In this document: piece by piece, positions 23,107-35,555 of the stretch
Layout of the letters: every line of letters begins with the position of its first letter
How positions within the stretch are numbered: the first letter of the stretch is position 1
Origin: Rutidosis leptorrhynchoides
Taxonomy: Eukaryota > Streptophyta > Magnoliopsida > Asterales > Asteraceae
Assembly (NCBI RefSeq): GCF_046630445.1
Contig: NC_092335.1
Span: 4,383,501 to 4,447,500 of the forward strand
Reading direction: 5' to 3'
Length of the DNA stretch: 64,000 nt
Position numbers and translations under genes: made by a program
The notes under the pieces: generated by a model
Database searches by the model: none
What the model saw: the letters and a program-made list of their open reading frames with translations, nothing else
Told to the model about the DNA's origin: nothing

Positions 23107-25182
23107 AATATTCCCACACTTGAGCGTTGCTTGTCCTCAAGCAATATCGTCTTGAAATACAAGAATCACTTCTTTATTCTTCACACTTTGTACATCAGTG
23201 ATTTCTATATGGCGGTATAAACAATGGTAGTAACGATATGGTTTACAGTCCCACATGACTATAAAAATTTAGATCCATTAAGGAAATTGGATCTTTATGA
23301 AAACATTTGATCTTTTGAAAATTAAATCTAGTTTTTTACCCTAGATAAGTTTTCCGGAATAACCCTTTACCGGTGTTTGCAAAATATTTTTGTAGGTTTG
23401 GTGGGTTTCAGATTTGAAAATTTTAGCTCAAAACTTATGGTTTTGTGTCACCCACTTGCTAACCTTGTATTTGGAAAGCAACACGTCCAGTTTACTTGTC
23501 CCGTATATTACCTTTCGGTAAACTACCGTCCGGTTGTAAAGGAAAGCGTTGAACAAGCAACTGTTAAGGCAATGTCCCCTGACATGCTTTTAATTATGGT
23601 CTATAACGTGTCGGAAGCAATTACTATCCTTGGTAGGAGCAATAGTAAAGCTCACCCTTATGATTTTTCGGTCTGGCACAAGGTCCTGTCTTTGACCATG
23701 CTATGCAACCACCATTCTTACGGTTGACACCCGATTTAGTTCAGGTGACCTAATGAATTCCAGATGAATTCCTAGGATTTTACGTTCAATGGTAATGAAC
23801 GCATTGAAAAATAGGGTTTTCAGAAAACAAATCGGTTTGTAATTTTGATCAAAATATTTTCTCGTTCAAGCTCGAGTTTAGATATCATTGAATTCCATGA
23901 GTTTGAATTCTCAATCTTTAAGGTCAATCTCTAGGATTGAGTAATATCAGGCTTAAAAGCTGATTTTTGATCTTTTAAGGAGATTATCCTTTCTGGGGAT
24001 CTGATTCATTAGTCTTATCAAGCTAATTTGCATGGTGCCCCCCCATTTTACGAGATAAATCCTTCTCATGGTTAGGATAAATCTGACCACTTGGCTACCC
24101 TGTTTAATGCTGAGGTACGTGGATTTCCTGCTGATTTTAGTGATGACTTTTCTAGATTTTTCGTCAACCTACAGCTGGTCTGGACGACAACTTCATGACC
24201 TAAATCATGAAGCGCGTTTCTTTTTCGGAAGACTTTACTTCCTTTTAATGATGGAATTGATTCATCGTGTAGATCCATCTCTTCTTTTCTTTCATCGGGT
24301 AAAACAGTTTAGTTTAGTCCAAAGCAAAAGTATTTTCAGTTATTTGTTACAGAAATATGTGATATATGTTTTAAATAACTTGGAGAATTTTCCCACACTT
24401 GGCTTTTATTTTCCTTTTTTATCGTCCTCTATTCCATTTTAAATGAATTTTAACATTTTGGTTTGTTTCTCAATTTATGTCCTTTCTGAGGTAACAATAA
24501 TTTCGGTGTTAAAACCTAGTTTTATCGTTCATAAATTTGTATAAACATGATTTTGAGTTCATTTAATTGAAAATTTTGAAAAATTTTACTAGAATTGGGT
24601 AGTCAGTATATAAGACTAGGGCTGTTCTTTATTATCAGAGAGCACTAGATTCTAATACAACTACTGCTTTACTAGTATTTTTAATGGTAACCAAGTGTAT
24701 AAAGTAAAAAATTTTAAAATCCGAGAGAATTTAACCCCTTCCCACACTTAAGATCTTGCAATGCCCTCATTTGCAAGAAATCAGTAACAATTTAAATTAT
24801 TGAGGGTGATTTGTGTGAAAATGATTAAATTTTTACCAAAGTTTCCAAATATATTGGCGTTTGTTTGCTGAATGATAAATGGTGCACATCATTTGATCAT
24901 TCCGTCTTGTTGTTATTTCATATATATTTTGCATCTTGTCGTCAAAATTAGTTGCTTTTGCTGAACTTAATACCAGTCTTTGAAAATGCGTTGTTTTACC
25001 CCGTTGTGTACATAAGATAAACTGCAAACATATATACATATTTTTGAAGTTTGGTATATTACCCCACATTCAAAAATTATTAAAATCTAAGAAGTTAGAA
25101 AATTATAAAAAATATTACAATATTAACATAAGTATTAAACGTATCAATATTACAAATTACAAAATAAATAAAACTAAGTAGA
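23107..25182 (-). other. Athila-B 3' noncoding region
   Basis: The polypurine tract CTCAAGTGTGGGAATATT (minus) abuts the LTR. Further AAGTGTGGG-type tracts occur at about 24391-24403 and 24742-24756. The block 23280-24260 is conserved with Athila-C, including a 69-nt run identical at 23503-23571. Long open frames on the plus strand here (for example 23377-23727) have a counterpart in Athila-C, but their differences do not favour third codon positions, so I do not call them genes. Confidence 0.7.
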
Positions 25183-26528
25183 CTAGGGATGATACTGGTA
25201 CCAATAGGGGTTCCAAGCATATCCATAGGTGCTATAGAATGCTTCGGCAGGGTTATACGTAGGATACGGTGGTTGCATCTCTATAGACCAGGGAGGGAAT
25301 ATGGGTTTCGGTGTAGGAATATAGTTTCTACCTATATGTTGGCAATGAGCTATGATTTGGTTCTGATGAACTTGCCAATCTTCAAATGCTCTCTGTCTAG
25401 CATTTTCGTACTCCTGTGAAGCTATAAACCTTTGCATTTCTTGCATCTCATTTCCCCCTCCTACATTACCTTGCTGTTGGTTTCTCTCAACCTGTGGATG
25501 TCTACCATGGTATGGTACTGCGGTGTTATTTCGCCTCTTCAAAACTTTCGCACCATGGTATACATTTAAACCTATAGTATCGCGGGGTTCTGGTTCTTCC
25601 ACTAATAATCCCCCCGACTTATATCCACACCGAGATATTCAGCAATCAAAGTAATAAAAATACCACCTCCTATTATGCTATGCGGTCTCATCCCCCGAAC
25701 CATAGCTGATAAATAATAACCCACACAATACGGTATACTTACAGCGCTTTGTGGGTCTCGAATATACATATGGTAAAACAAATCCTGTTCATTTACTTTT
25801 TCCTTGTTCTTACCCCTTTGTGTAATCAAATTAGCTAAAAACCTATGAATTACTCTTAATTCAGCTCTATCTATATCCAAATAAGAGTAATTTCCCCCTT
25901 TGAAACGGTGATGGCTTGTCATTTGACTCCACACACCGTGTGTATCAAAATTTTCATCTATCTTTCTACCATTTAGTATTAACCCTCTACAATCGGCAGA
26001 TGCTAACTCCTCAGGCGTATATATACGTAAAGCCTGAGCCATGTCTAGTAAAGACATGTGGCACATCGAACCGCCTAACAAAAATCTAATAAAAGATCGA
26101 TCGGTTAAACTAGCTACCCGAACATTCAACTCTATACTACATAACAATTCTTCACACCATACTTTATATACAGGTCTACGCATGGTGAATAAACGTACCC
26201 AGTCATTAAAAGTAGAATTACCATACCTCTGTACAAGTAATTCCCTAATTGGCCCGGCCAATTCTACAGCTTCTAAGGGTCCCCATTCTATGACCCTAGG
26301 TACCTCAACAACTTTAGAATGAAGCGTATGCAACCCCCTTTGATACTTTGGATAATCTATCCAAAGTCTGTCAAATCTCAGGTTCGGGTGCAACTCTTCC
26401 AAGTGCATATCAGAAAATGTCATGACTGGATGAGGTATATCCTGCTTGTAGTAGTTATCCACCTCCTGTTGTTCCGCATTCTCAGCAGGAGCATTGCGGG
26501 CTTGGGATGAAGATTCACCTCTTTCAGT
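25183..26528 (-). pseudogene. Athila-B 3' (env-like) gene, exon 2
   Basis: An acceptor TTTTGCAG ends at 26529, and exon 2 starts ACTGAAAGAGG. The N-terminal part is polar (QARNAPAENAEQQEVDNYY). The middle shares FIRFLLGG, AQALRIYTPEE and GGGIFITLIAEYLGVD with Athila-A and C. The C-terminal part has NVYHGAKVLKRR, QVERNQQQGNVGGGN and a Tyr/Pro/Trp-rich end (WNPYWYQYHP). No membrane segments are apparent, so the 'envelope-like' label of this gene slot is by position only. About one break. It is probably expressed from a spliced RNA. Confidence 0.75.
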
Positions 26529-27207
26529 CTGCAAAACACATCAAACACAATTTTTGTGCATCCAAATATGCATTAGTGTCAGCAAAATCATCAATCAAAA
26601 TAATTACAATGACATGATCAATTTATATCAAACTTAAGCTCATTTTCATATTTTCATCAAATTTACACTTTTTCAAATAAGCATATACGAAAATGTTTAC
26701 CAAGTTCATAAGCATTTAACTCAAATAACATGTCAAAATAATCATTACTAGCAATTAAACAAGTCTCAAATGGCATTATCTCTCAAAAATCAAGTTCATG
26801 AATTTTAGACTTTGAAAAAGTCCACTTTAATTCTCAAAATCATGTTTAGGCTCAAAGTTTGGATCATTTAACTACCTAGACATGTTACACTACTTAATTT
26901 AGCAACAATTCATGACAAAAATCGGCCATAACCTGTTTATATCAAAAAGCCCCAAATTTGCTCAAGAACACAAACCCTAGATTACTCAAAATTTGAAGTT
27001 TAAGGCTTCTAATCATGTTAAACAGCATCAATCTAGGTTATACAAGCATAATACATAAACAATTTAAGCATAATTACACTAAAAAGCATCAAAATCAAAT
27101 TGGGGAAAAAATTGCTCAAGAACACCAAATTTCGGATTAAATGGTGTTTAGGTGTAGAAATTTACCGTTTTTCTTGAGTAATTCCTAGATAGCATCCTTC
27201 TCAACAT
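26529..27207 (-). other. Athila-B 3' gene: mini-exon and intron
   Basis: Minus-strand ATG at 27207 opens 14 codons to 27166, followed by a donor ACG|GTAAAT (intron from 27165 to 26529, 637 bp) and an acceptor TTTTGCAG. The junction is phase 0 and exon 2 starts with a Thr codon, exactly as in Athila-A (MRN, then Thr). The intron is AT-rich and has no ORF. Confidence 0.6.
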
Positions 27208-27361
27208 GATTTTAGTAAAAAATTTGGTGATTAACGGTTAAAAATTGTGATTTTGGGGTGTATTTTTCGGGTTTTTGCGGCAGTATGTTCGCAGTTTTTT
27301 CTGTGGGTTTTTTGTGGACTGAGCTGTTTCAGCTCTTATTTTTTTTTCTGTAATCCGACCC

Positions 27362-27409
27362 CTCCGCGAGTCGCGGTGTTTAAGGCTTCAAACTCAGCGA
27401 GTCGCGGAG
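27362..27409. repeat. Palindrome pair ahead of the Athila-B 3' gene
   Basis: CTCCGCGAGTCGCGGTG (27362-27378) and CTCAGCGAGTCGCGGAG (27393-27409). The spacer (minus TTTGAAGCC...) also resembles the LTR pair, so the whole two-palindrome unit has been duplicated. It lies about 155 bp upstream of the mini-exon ATG. Confidence 0.85.
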
Positions 27410-28384
27410 TTTGCTTTTTTTTTTTTTATCATTAACTTATAATATAATTAAGTAATTAATTTTTAAAATTTTGTTTCACTTGTTATTTAGAACGAGGTCG
27501 TTTCGGATCGATGTCCTAGTCCGTCCTTCGACAAAATTTTAAAATTTGTCTTTTTGTAGCGATTGTTTTAAAAGCTAAGATTTTTGGGTTTTTTTAATGT
27601 TTTTGGCATACTTTAATTCAATAAGATTAAAAATAATGATAATAAAAGTTCTCGTCCCTCCCTCGGGTAAAGCAATTTCGGTTTAAAGACCTAGTCTTCA
27701 ACTTACGACGAATTTTAAAAATCATATTTTTAACTTAATGAGATAAAGTAAATTTTTGTTTTTAAATTCACACAATTTAAATATAAATTCAAAATTACTA
27801 TTAAAAATTCACACCAAGCTTACAACTTGAAATGCATAAAATTAAAAATTCATATTTTTAAAAATTAAAAAATTACACCAAATTTAATTTAAAAATTCAT
27901 ATTATAAATTCACACCAAACTTATATTAATTTTTCAAATATTTACAATTTTAAATATATTGTTTTTACAAAGTTTACAATATTAATTTAAGATTTATATA
28001 TTAATTTTAAAAACATGGTAAAAATAAAATTAAAAATCTTTTTGGCTTTTTATCCCACTTTAATTAATCAAATATTATCAAAAATATGCGCCCCTTTTTT
28101 CGGTAAAGTAATTTCGGTTCCAAGACCTAATTTAACTCATGACGAATTTTTGAAATATTTTGGGTTGATTGATTAAAGATATTTATACCTTAAGAATAAA
28201 CGTTAAATTTCGCAGTGATGTAATAAATTTTTGAATGATATCAATAATTTCGGTCGCCAAACCTAATTTTATTCAATACCAATTTAATACTTTTTAGCGA
28301 ACAAATTAGCGTTTATTATCAAAAGGTTAAAAATAAAAAAAAATAAAATAAAAACTGTACAGACATACCTGTGAAATAGATTTC
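27410..28384 (-). other. Athila-B spacer between zinc-knuckle ORF and 3' gene
   Basis: Very AT-rich, with three related strings of the form GGTAAAGCAATTTCGGTT...AGACCTA near 27665, 28102 and 28240. No ORF recognised. Confidence 0.5.
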
Positions 28385-28801
28385 TTAGTTATATGATCTA
28401 TCCCATTCATAAGATAGTCGGTTTAATTGGTTTTCCATGGCTACATATGCGTAACCTCGAGCATTCAGTGTCTTTTCTTCTAAACATATGAACGGTCCGT
28501 CTCTGCATAAAGTAACAAATTCGGTGTTTGAATAGGTTTGATTATTTGAACATTTACCTCCATGTGACCATTTTCCGCATTTGTGACATCTTTCTAGGTG
28601 TCGTGCTCTTCTTTTCGCTGCGGATTTTGATTTTCCTTTACCAAATTGTAACTTATTATCTTCGCATCTGGATTCTTTTCTAACTCCGTCCATTCTTTCT
28701 CTGATTACTGATACTAGTTCACTCGGTAGTATGTCATTATTACGTTTAGTGATCAAAGCGTGTAGCATTAGACCATGGTTTAGTTCACAGGCAGTCTTCA
28801 T
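28385..28801 (-). CDS. Athila-B accessory ORF with zinc knuckle
   Basis: 138 codons from an ATG, with only about 170 bp between the pol stop and this start. Residues about 45-70 are strongly basic (GKGKSKSAAKRRARHLER). They lead into CHKCGKWSHGGKC (about 71-84), a CCHC-like knuckle with spacing C-x2-C-x4-H-x3-C, one residue shorter than the classical retroviral form. The C-terminal third is not recognised (FICLEEKTLNARGYAYVAMENQ). The basic patch plus knuckle suggests RNA or DNA binding. Athila-A shows no counterpart between pol and its 3' gene. It could be a displaced nucleocapsid-like piece or a distinct accessory protein. Confidence 0.65.
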   Translation of the reverse strand: MKTACELNHGLMLHALITKRNNDILPSELVSVIRERMDGVRKESRCEDNKLQFGKGKSKSAAKRRARHLERCHKCGKWSHGGKCSNNQTYSNTEFVTLCRDGPFICLEEKTLNARGYAYVAMENQLNRLSYEWDRSYN

Positions 28802-28973
28802 TTTGTAAAAACCTAAAAAAAATAAAAATTCAGAATGGGGGAAGAAGACTAGTTCTTTAGGGTCTGCTAGGGAAAGACCATTCGGGTTCCATTTTCGAGA
28901 ACTACATGAAAACAGACAATCTAACTCTAACAGAAATACATATTATCCTTTAAAGACTTGATTCTCTCCACAC

Positions 28974-30000
28974 TTAGTTAGCTGTGGTGTCGAAATTGTG
29001 ATTAACATTATTTTCAATTGAATCATCAACAACTTGTATATCTTTGACTTTTACTTCAATCCATTTGTTGATTTCCTCTGTAACTTTCACAAATTCAACT
29101 AACATTGCCTTTTCTTTTGACGATAAATTGGATATTAATCGGTTATATAACTTAAAGTTTCCTTTAATCTTAGCATCGTGAATCCGTTTATAAAGTTTCT
29201 TCGTTGAACTGTTAAAAATGGGTTCATCTAATTTCGTATCATCAACGGCATTCTTTGTGATTGGATCATCATTAAGTGTTTCTTCATCTTCCCCACAGTT
29301 ATGCGTTTTTATTGGCCTAACAGTTTTGGTTTGTGGAGATCTAAACTTTCGGTTCACAAAGGTGATCGATGTATCACCATCCCTAAGTGTCATTCTACCT
29401 TCTCTTACATCAATGAATGCCTCGGTGATTGCTAAAAATGGGCGACCTAGAATTAGAGGAACATCAAGGTTTTCCTCCATATTAATCACTATGAAGTTTG
29501 CAACAAAGGTCAAACTTCCCACGTTAACAAGTAAATTATTTGCTATTCCAACCGGGTGTTTAATGGTTTGGTCAAATGATTGAACACCTATTTTGGTTGG
29601 TTTTAATTTACCTATGCCTAATCTTTTGTATAAGGAAAGAGGCATAATATTTGCACTTGCTCCTAAATCTGCGAGTCCATTATATACAGCACCATCATTA
29701 AGTAAGCAAGAAATGATAAATTCACCCGAGTCTCCTGCTTTAGTAAGTCGAGTTGGTTTGTAAACTTTTTTCGGGTGTTCTTTCCTTGATTCTTTCATTT
29801 CTATTTGAATTTCTTGTTCACATTTTTCTTCGTTTCTTGGAATGGAAGGTTTGTATAGGAATTCTTCTTCATCACTCAAATTTGAATCCTCCCTATATTC
29901 CAGTTTTGATTTTTCATATGTTGTTGATAACATATTTATGTTTTCATTTTGAAGGTTTTCTTGGGTGGTGAAATTATGATTAACTTCATTGTCAACTTCC
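28974..30000 (-). other. Second retropepsin-like domain (PR2) C-terminal to Athila-B integrase
   Basis: After the integrase tail (NGHRVKHY) comes an acidic linker ([25 protein letters not shown]). Next is a domain with [17 protein letters not shown] (active-site Asp codon at 29669-29667) and [15 protein letters not shown]. By eye about 53 of 91 residues match the ordinary protease at about 33446, including both signature motifs, so this is a paralogous retropepsin, not a chance match. A polar tail of about 140 residues follows to the stop at 28974. Athila-A ends right after the integrase without it. Whether PR2 is catalytically active is unknown. Confidence 0.85.
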
Positions 30001-33000
30001 ATCGGACCATGTATGTAATGTTTAACTCTGTGACCATTAACTTTAAATTCAATCCCATTTGAATTTATTAATTCTATCGTTCCGTATGGGAAAACTCTTT
30101 TGACTATGAATGGTCCAGACCATCTTGATTTCAATTTTCCAGGGAATAGCTTGAATCGTGAATTGAAAAGAAGAACTCTGTCTCCTTCTTTAAATTCTTT
30201 TGAACTTCTGATTCTTTTATCATGCCATTTCTTCGTTCTTTCCTTATAGATTAACGAATTTTCGTATGCTTCATGTCTTAATTCTTCTAATTCGTTTAGT
30301 TGACTTAATCGTAGACGTCCAGCTTCATGTAAATCAAGATTACATGTCTTCAAAATCCAAAATGCTTTGTGTTCAATTTCTACTGGAAGATGACATGCTT
30401 TTCCATAAATAAGTCTAAAAGGTGTGGTTCCAATTGGAGTTTTGTAGGCTGTTCTAAAAGTCCAGAGTGCATCCTCCAATTTAATGGACCATTCCTTCGG
30501 ATTTGATCCTACGGTTTTCTCTAGAATACGTTTTAAAGCTCGGTTGGTATTTTCAACTTGTCCACTTATTTGTGGATGATATGCGGTGGAGATTTTATGA
30601 GTTACTCCATATCTTTTAAGAACTTTCTCAAGTTGATTATTACAGAAATGAGTACCCCGATCACTTATTAAAGCTTTCGGTGTTCCAAACCTTGCAAAAA
30701 GACGTTTTAAAAAATTGACTACAACTCGTGCATCGTTAGTTGGGAGAGCTTCTGCTTCCGCCCATTTAGATACATAATCAATGGCTACGAGTATATATAG
30801 ATTATTATGAGATTTTGGAAATGGACCCATAAAGTCAATACCCCAAATGTCAAATACTTCACATACTTGGATGACATTTTGTGGCATTTCATCACGTTGA
30901 CTTATTTTTCTGGCCCTTTGACAAGCATCACAGGATTTGCAAAGAAGGTGTGCGTCTTTGTAAATTGTAGGCCAATAGAATCCAGCATTATAAACTTTTC
31001 TTGCTGTTAGTTGAGGCCCATAATGCCCTCCTGTTGGTCCTGTGTGACAATGGTTTAAAATTTTACTAGCTTCATCTCCAAATACACATCGGTGTATTAT
31101 TCCATCGGGACAACTTTTAAACAGATGTGGATCTTCCCAGAAATAGTGTTTTATATCACTGAAGAATTTCTTTCGTCTTTGGTACGATAATCCTTTTTCA
31201 AGGAATCCACAAACTAAGTAGTTTGCATAGTCTGCAAACCATGGAATTTCTTTATAATCTATCTTCAATAGATATTCATCAGGAAAGTTGTCTTGTATGG
31301 CCGATTCATTTAGAACTTCTAATTCGGGATTTTCAAGACGAGAAAGATGATCAGCGGCGAGATTTTCTGCTCCTCTTTTATCTCGGATTTCAATATCAAA
31401 CTCTTGTAAGAGTAAGATCCAACGGATTAATCTTGGTTTAGCATCTTGTTTTGAAAATAGGTATCTAAGAGCAGAATGGTCGGTATAGACCACCGTTTTT
31501 GCTAGAACGAGATATGATCGAAATTTGTCAAAAGCAAAGACAATAGCAAGGAGTTCTTTTTCAGTAGTTGTATAGTTCGTTTGTGCTCCTTGTAACGTCT
31601 TACTAGCATAATATATAGGTTGAAATCGTTTTTCAATCCTTTGTCCTAAAACGGCTCCCATTGCAAAATCACTTGCATCGCACATTAGTTCAAATGGTAG
31701 ATTCCAATTTGGTGTTATCATGATCGGCGCATTAGTGAGTTTCTCTTTAAGAATATTAAAAGATTTGATACACTCATCGGAAAAGATGAATGGAGCATCC
31801 TTTTCTAGGAGTTTATTCATAGGAGTGGCAATTTTAGAAAAATCTTTTATGAAACGTCGGTAAAAACCGGCATGCCCTAGAAAACTCCTAACTCCTCTAA
31901 CATTGGTGGGATGTGGAAGTTTAGCAATTACATCTACTTTAGCTCTATCCACTTCAATTCCTTCTTTTGAAATTTTATGACCAAGAACGATGCCTTCTTT
32001 AACCATGAAATGGCATTTCTCCCAATTAAGTACTAGATTTGATTGTTCGCATCTAATAAGCATTCGTTCCAGATTAACTAGACATGATTCAAATGTATCA
32101 CCGAAGACTGAAAAGTCATCCATTAAAACTTCCATGCATTCTTATATCATATCGTGAAAAATCGCCATCATACACCTTTGAAAGGTTGCAGGGGCGTTGC
32201 AAAGTCCAAATGGCATGCGTTTGTAAGCAAAAGTACCATAAGGGCACGTGAATGTGGTTTTCTCTTGGTCCTCGGGTGCTATTGGAATTTGAAAATATCC
32301 GGAAAATCCATCTAGAAAACAATAGTAACTATTTCCGGCTAATCTTTCCAACATTTGATCTATGAAAGGTAAGGGAAAGTGATCTTTTCTGGTGGCGTCA
32401 TTTAATTTTCTATAATCAATACATACACGCCATCCTGTTACAGTCCTAGTTGGAATAAGCTCATTTTTCTCATTTGTAATGACAGTCATGCCACCCTTCT
32501 TAGGCACGCATTGAACTGGGCTTACCCATGGACTATCAGAAATTGGATAAATTAAACCTGTGTCTAGCAGTTTAATAATCTCTTTCTTAACTACATCTTG
32601 CATATAAGGATTTAGTCTTCGTTGGTGTTGCACATACGTTTTATGACCTTCTTCCATAAGAATTTTATGTGTGCAATACGAAGGACTTATTCCTTTAATA
32701 TCATGAATCTTCCATGCAATGGCTGGTTTATGAGCTTTCAACACAGAAATGAGTTGTGATTTCTCATTTTCAGTAAGAGAAGACGATATTATTACAGGTA
32801 ATTCAGATTCACCATGTAAATAAGCGTATTCCAAATGGTTTGGAAGTGGCTTTAACTCTAATTTCGGTGGTTCTTCTATCGATGATTTGTATCGATATCT
32901 GTCTTCTTCTTTTAGCATTTGAATTTCTTCTGTTGTTGGTTCATATCCATTAGCTATAAGTGTAGCTAACATTTCAGCTTCATCAATTGGTTCATTACCT

Positions 33001-35555
33001 TCTCCTAAAGAACATTCTCCTGTTCCTTGTAATTCTGGAAATTCTTCTAATAATTCTGCATGTGCATCTATGGTTTGAATATAATAACATGTATCATCTG
33101 CAGATTGTGATTGTTGCATTGCTCTATCAACTGAAAAGGTAACACTCTCATCCTCTATACTTAGGGTCAATTTCTTACCGAACACGTCTATCATTGCTTT
33201 AGCCGTATTTAAGAATGGTCTTCCTAATATGAGAGGAACTTGAGAATCTTCTTCCATGTCCAAAACAACAAAATCTACTGGAAATACTAAAGTACCAACT
33301 TTAACTAGCATGTTCTCCATTATCCCTCTAGGATATTTTATTGATCTATCGGCTAGTTGTATGCTTATTCTTGTTGGTTTCAATTCTCCAAGGTCTAGCT
33401 TAGCGTATAGTGAATACGGCATTAGATTTATACTAGCACCTAAATCTGCCAATGCTTCTATTGAACTAAGACTACCCAGAAAACATGGAATTGTGAAACT
33501 TCCTGGATCAGATAGTTTTTCTGGTAACTTATTCAACAGCACTGCTGAACAATTAGCATTCATAGTAACAGCCGAGAGTTCTTCCATTTTCTTTCTATTT
33601 GAGATTAGATCTTTCAAGAATTTAGCGTATCTAGGCATTCCTAAAATCACATCAATGAAAGGAAGATTTACATTTATCTGTTTAAACATATCCAAGAATT
33701 TGGATTGCTCGGCTTCAAGTTTCTCTTTCTTCATTTTACTCGGGTAAGGAAGTGGTGGTTGGTATGGTTTAACATAAGGTTTATCCTTAGCTGTGTTATC
33801 TTCATTAACCTTTTCAACTACCGGTTCTTTTTCCTTATCTTGATCAGGTTGTGGTTCTTGTGGAGTAGGAATAGCTTCATCAGAAGTTACAGGTATTTCA
33901 GGTGGTTTAAGTGTTGTACCACTTCTTGTGGTAATGGCTTTAGCTGTTTCATTCCGGGGGTTAGCATTTGTATCACTAGGTAGACTTCCCGGTTTTCTTT
34001 CACCTATTAACCTTGCTAGGTTACTTACTTCTTGTTCCAGATTTTGAATAGAAGCTTGTTGATTTCTAAATGCTTGAGCATTTTGTTCATTGGTTTGTTT
34101 TTGAGATGTGAAAAACTGCGTTTGAGTTTCAACTAGCTTCGTCATCATATCTTCTAAATTCGGCTTTTTATCATCGGTTTGTTGTGGTGGTTTGTTTTGA
34201 AAATTAGGTCTTTGCTGGTTGTAAGTATTATTGGATACATGTTGATTGCTAGGACCTTGTTGGTTGTTGTATGGAATATTTCGGTTATAATTCTGGTTTT
34301 GATTGTAAATTGGTCTTGGCGGTTGATAATTATTCTGATAATTATTTCCAGGCCTTTGATTTATGTATGAAATATTCTCTCTTTGTTCCATTGTTAATTC
34401 AATACTGAGACAATCTTTTGTCAAATGTGGTCCTCCACACTGCTCACAACTAATTCGTATTGAGTGAATATCTTTAGTCATCTTTTCCATTCGTCTCTCG
34501 ACAGCATCTATCTTTGCGGAAATGGAATCTAAGTCATGGCTAGAATCGGCTCTAGCTGCTTTAGATGATCTAACGATATCTTTTTCTTGGTGCCACTCAT
34601 GTGAGTGGGAAGCAGTGTTATCAATAATTTTGTAAGCATCAGTTTCGGTTTTCTTCATAATAGAACCACCAGCTGCTATATCTATGTCTTTCCTTGTAGT
34701 GATGTCGCATCCTTGGTAGAATATTTGTACTATTTGACAGGTGTCTAAACCATGTTGCGGACATCCTCTTAATAACTTTCCATATCTTGTCCACGCCTCA
34801 TATAGAGTTTCATTTGGTTTCTGTGTGAACGTAACAATTTCTGCTTGAAGTCTTACGGCTTTAGATGCAGGAAAGAATTGTTTAAGAAATTTGTCAACTA
34901 AAACATCCCATGTATCAATCGCCCCTTCAGGTAACGATTCCAACCAATATTTGGCTTCTCCCTTTAAAGTCCAGGGAAATAACATGAGATATATCTGTTC
35001 ATCCTCCACTTCTCGGATTTTAAATAGTGTGCAGATCCTATTAAAGGTACGTAAATGTTCATTTGGATCTTCCTTCAGCGCACCACTAAATTGGCATTGA
35101 TTAGTCACCATGTGTAGAATTTGTCCTTTGATTTCATAATCTGGCGCATTAATGTCTGGATGAGTAATTGCGTGACCTTGGCCAGTGCGTTTAGCTCTCA
35201 TTCGGTCTTCCATACTTAAAGGTTCCAGATTCTCCATAATTGAATTTGTTGAATCGGAATCACTAGAGGATTCTGATTTAATGGTTCGTTCCTCAACAAT
35301 CTCTGTTTGAATGATTGGTGGTTCCGGAGGAAAGTTTAGTGGTTCAGGATCTACGAACCGTTCCTGAATATTCTCCGGATTCTCAATTGTGAGGTCGGGT
35401 TCAAAAAATGGATTATCGGAAATTTGAACTGAAGTACTTGGTCGACTGGATGACGATTCTAAAGAGAAATCAACGGCAGTAATATTTGCTAAATGTCTTG
35501 ATCTAGTTACAGGTGGTGAACGTACAAAAGGTGGTGAACGTCTTGCTCGGTGCAT
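28974..35555 (-). pseudogene. Athila-B gag-pol region (gag, PR, RT, RNase H, IN, second PR)
   Basis: Starts at ATG 35555. Parts on the minus strand: retrotransposon gag (about 35150-34600; FSGALKEDPNEHL, WLESLPEGAI, FFPASKA); a knuckle CEQCGGPHLTKDC (about 34447-34409); protease with ALADLGAS (Asp near 33446) and [11 protein letters not shown] with CIDYRKLND, FSGYFQI, MPFGLCNAP and a [10 protein letters not shown] catalytic motif; RNase H ([28 protein letters not shown]); integrase with [28 protein letters not shown] and SDRGTHF; then NGHRVKHY and an extension with a second protease domain. About one break in all. The gag and pol products of such elements are made as a polyprotein cut by the protease. 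Confidence 0.88.

Noticed and set aside
23377-23727. Long open frame antisense to Athila-B, with a matching antisense frame in Athila-C (49122-49562)
   Set aside because: The proteins look similar, but the roughly two dozen differences I aligned fall about evenly on codon positions 1, 2 and 3 and are mostly amino-acid changing. Conservation is at the nucleotide (noncoding) level, so I do not call a conserved antisense gene.
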